From: BOG-908 sp963795825
GTDB taxonomy: Bacteria; Pseudomonadota; Alphaproteobacteria; Acetobacterales; Acetobacteraceae
DNA length: 64,000 nucleotides
Assembly (NCBI GenBank): GCA_963795825.1
Contig: CAWCIW010000002.1
Location: 310,001 to 374,000 of the forward strand
Reading direction: 5' to 3'
The notes under the pieces were generated by a model that was given only the letters and a program-made list of their open reading frames with translations, searched no databases and had not been told where the DNA came from. The stretch's first letter is position 1, and each line of letters begins with the position of its first letter. A program made the translations under genes and the position numbers. Below are positions 63,784 to 64,000 of the stretch, piece by piece.

Positions 63784-63992
63784 CCAAAGACATGGACCCA
63801 CCCAGGCAAGCAAGGAAGCAGTCCTTTTTCGAGAAAAAGGACCAAAAAGCTTCTGCTCCGACGCCCGCCCCAAGGCTTACCCACGCACTGCAAGTCGATG
63901 CGCCTGCAATAAGAGCCAGATCCCCGTGCAGGCGTCGCAGCAAAAGCTTTTTGCTTCTTTTTCTCGAAAAAGAAGGCCTTCCTTCCTCGCTG
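63784..63992. repeat. Intergenic palindromic element, A-G-B unit (copy 23)
   Basis: A arm with CGAG loop, G centre GACGCCCGC...GTGCAGGCGTC, inner CTGCAAGTCGATGCGCCTGCAA, and B arm with CTCG loop. The outer flank GACCCACCCAGGCAAGCAAG matches copy 13, and its centre is the inverted twin of copy 20. Confidence 0.93.
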
Positions 63993-64000
63993 CCTATGGG

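Overview
The window is GC-rich chromosomal DNA from a purple photosynthetic alphaproteobacterium, most likely a phototrophic member of the Acetobacteraceae (Rhodopila/Acidisphaera type). This rests on a Rhodobacter-like superoperon order crtC-crtD / crtE-crtF-bchCXYZ-pufBALMC, a tetraheme reaction-centre cytochrome, an adjacent HiPIP gene, and an alphaproteobacterial hprK-rapZ-EIIA-ptsH-ptsI cluster behind a ChvG-type kinase. The species assignment is inference.

Layout. 1-3.7 kb: rpsB-tsf-pyrH-frr-uppS (minus; uppS cut by the window edge). 4-6.8 kb: a secreted protein, a CsbD-like stress protein and enolase. 7-11 kb: a TPR/glycosyltransferase and a ChvG-like sensor kinase. 11.2-12.9 kb: a three-gene cassette of unknown function. 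13.2-17.4 kb: PTS regulatory genes. 17.5-19.1 kb: a small protein and an O-antigen-ligase-like protein. 19.3-25.3 kb: a tripartite RND efflux system. 25.5-32.4 kb: aldo/keto reductase, purQ-purL-bolA-grxD, an acyltransferase, and a TetR regulator next to a DUF2852-like gene with a palindromic operator. 32.6-36.9 kb: radical SAM protein, polytopic protein, NDH-2. 37-40.8 kb: recF-gyrB. 41-48.4 kb: RidA, a CHAP amidase, grpE-hrcA, hldE, small membrane proteins, a signal-peptidase fragment and an SRPBCC gene. 48.5-62.2 kb: the photosynthesis cluster ending with HiPIP. 62.3-63.8 kb: an NMT1/TauT-type ABC ATPase and permease.

How the parts work together. CrtE/F/C/D make and decorate carotenoids. 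BchC and BchXYZ convert chlorophyllide toward bacteriochlorophyllide a. PufBA form LH1, PufLM the reaction centre, and PufC with HiPIP re-reduces the special pair. The PTS genes form a regulatory phosphorelay (EI, HPr, EIIA, HPr kinase) with no sugar permease.

Two window-wide features stand out. (1) About 23 copies or remnants of an AT-rich, nested palindromic intergenic element (often 130-190 bp) sit in gene junctions. Each end arm is a hairpin of type A (stem GTCC/GGAC), B (CTTC/GAAG) or C (GTTC/GAAC), followed by a small palindrome such as AAAAAGCTTTTG. The centre is either P-type (CCTGTCGG...CCGACAGG) or G-type (GACGCCTGCA...TGCAGGCGTC). Stem changes between arms are compensatory, so the fold appears to be under selection. 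(2) At least eight single-base indels interrupt otherwise well-conserved genes (EIIA, efflux adaptor, RND pump, ridA, hldE, SRPBCC twice, crtD). This looks more like draft-sequence error than gene decay. No tRNA, rRNA, CRISPR array or transposase gene was recognised.
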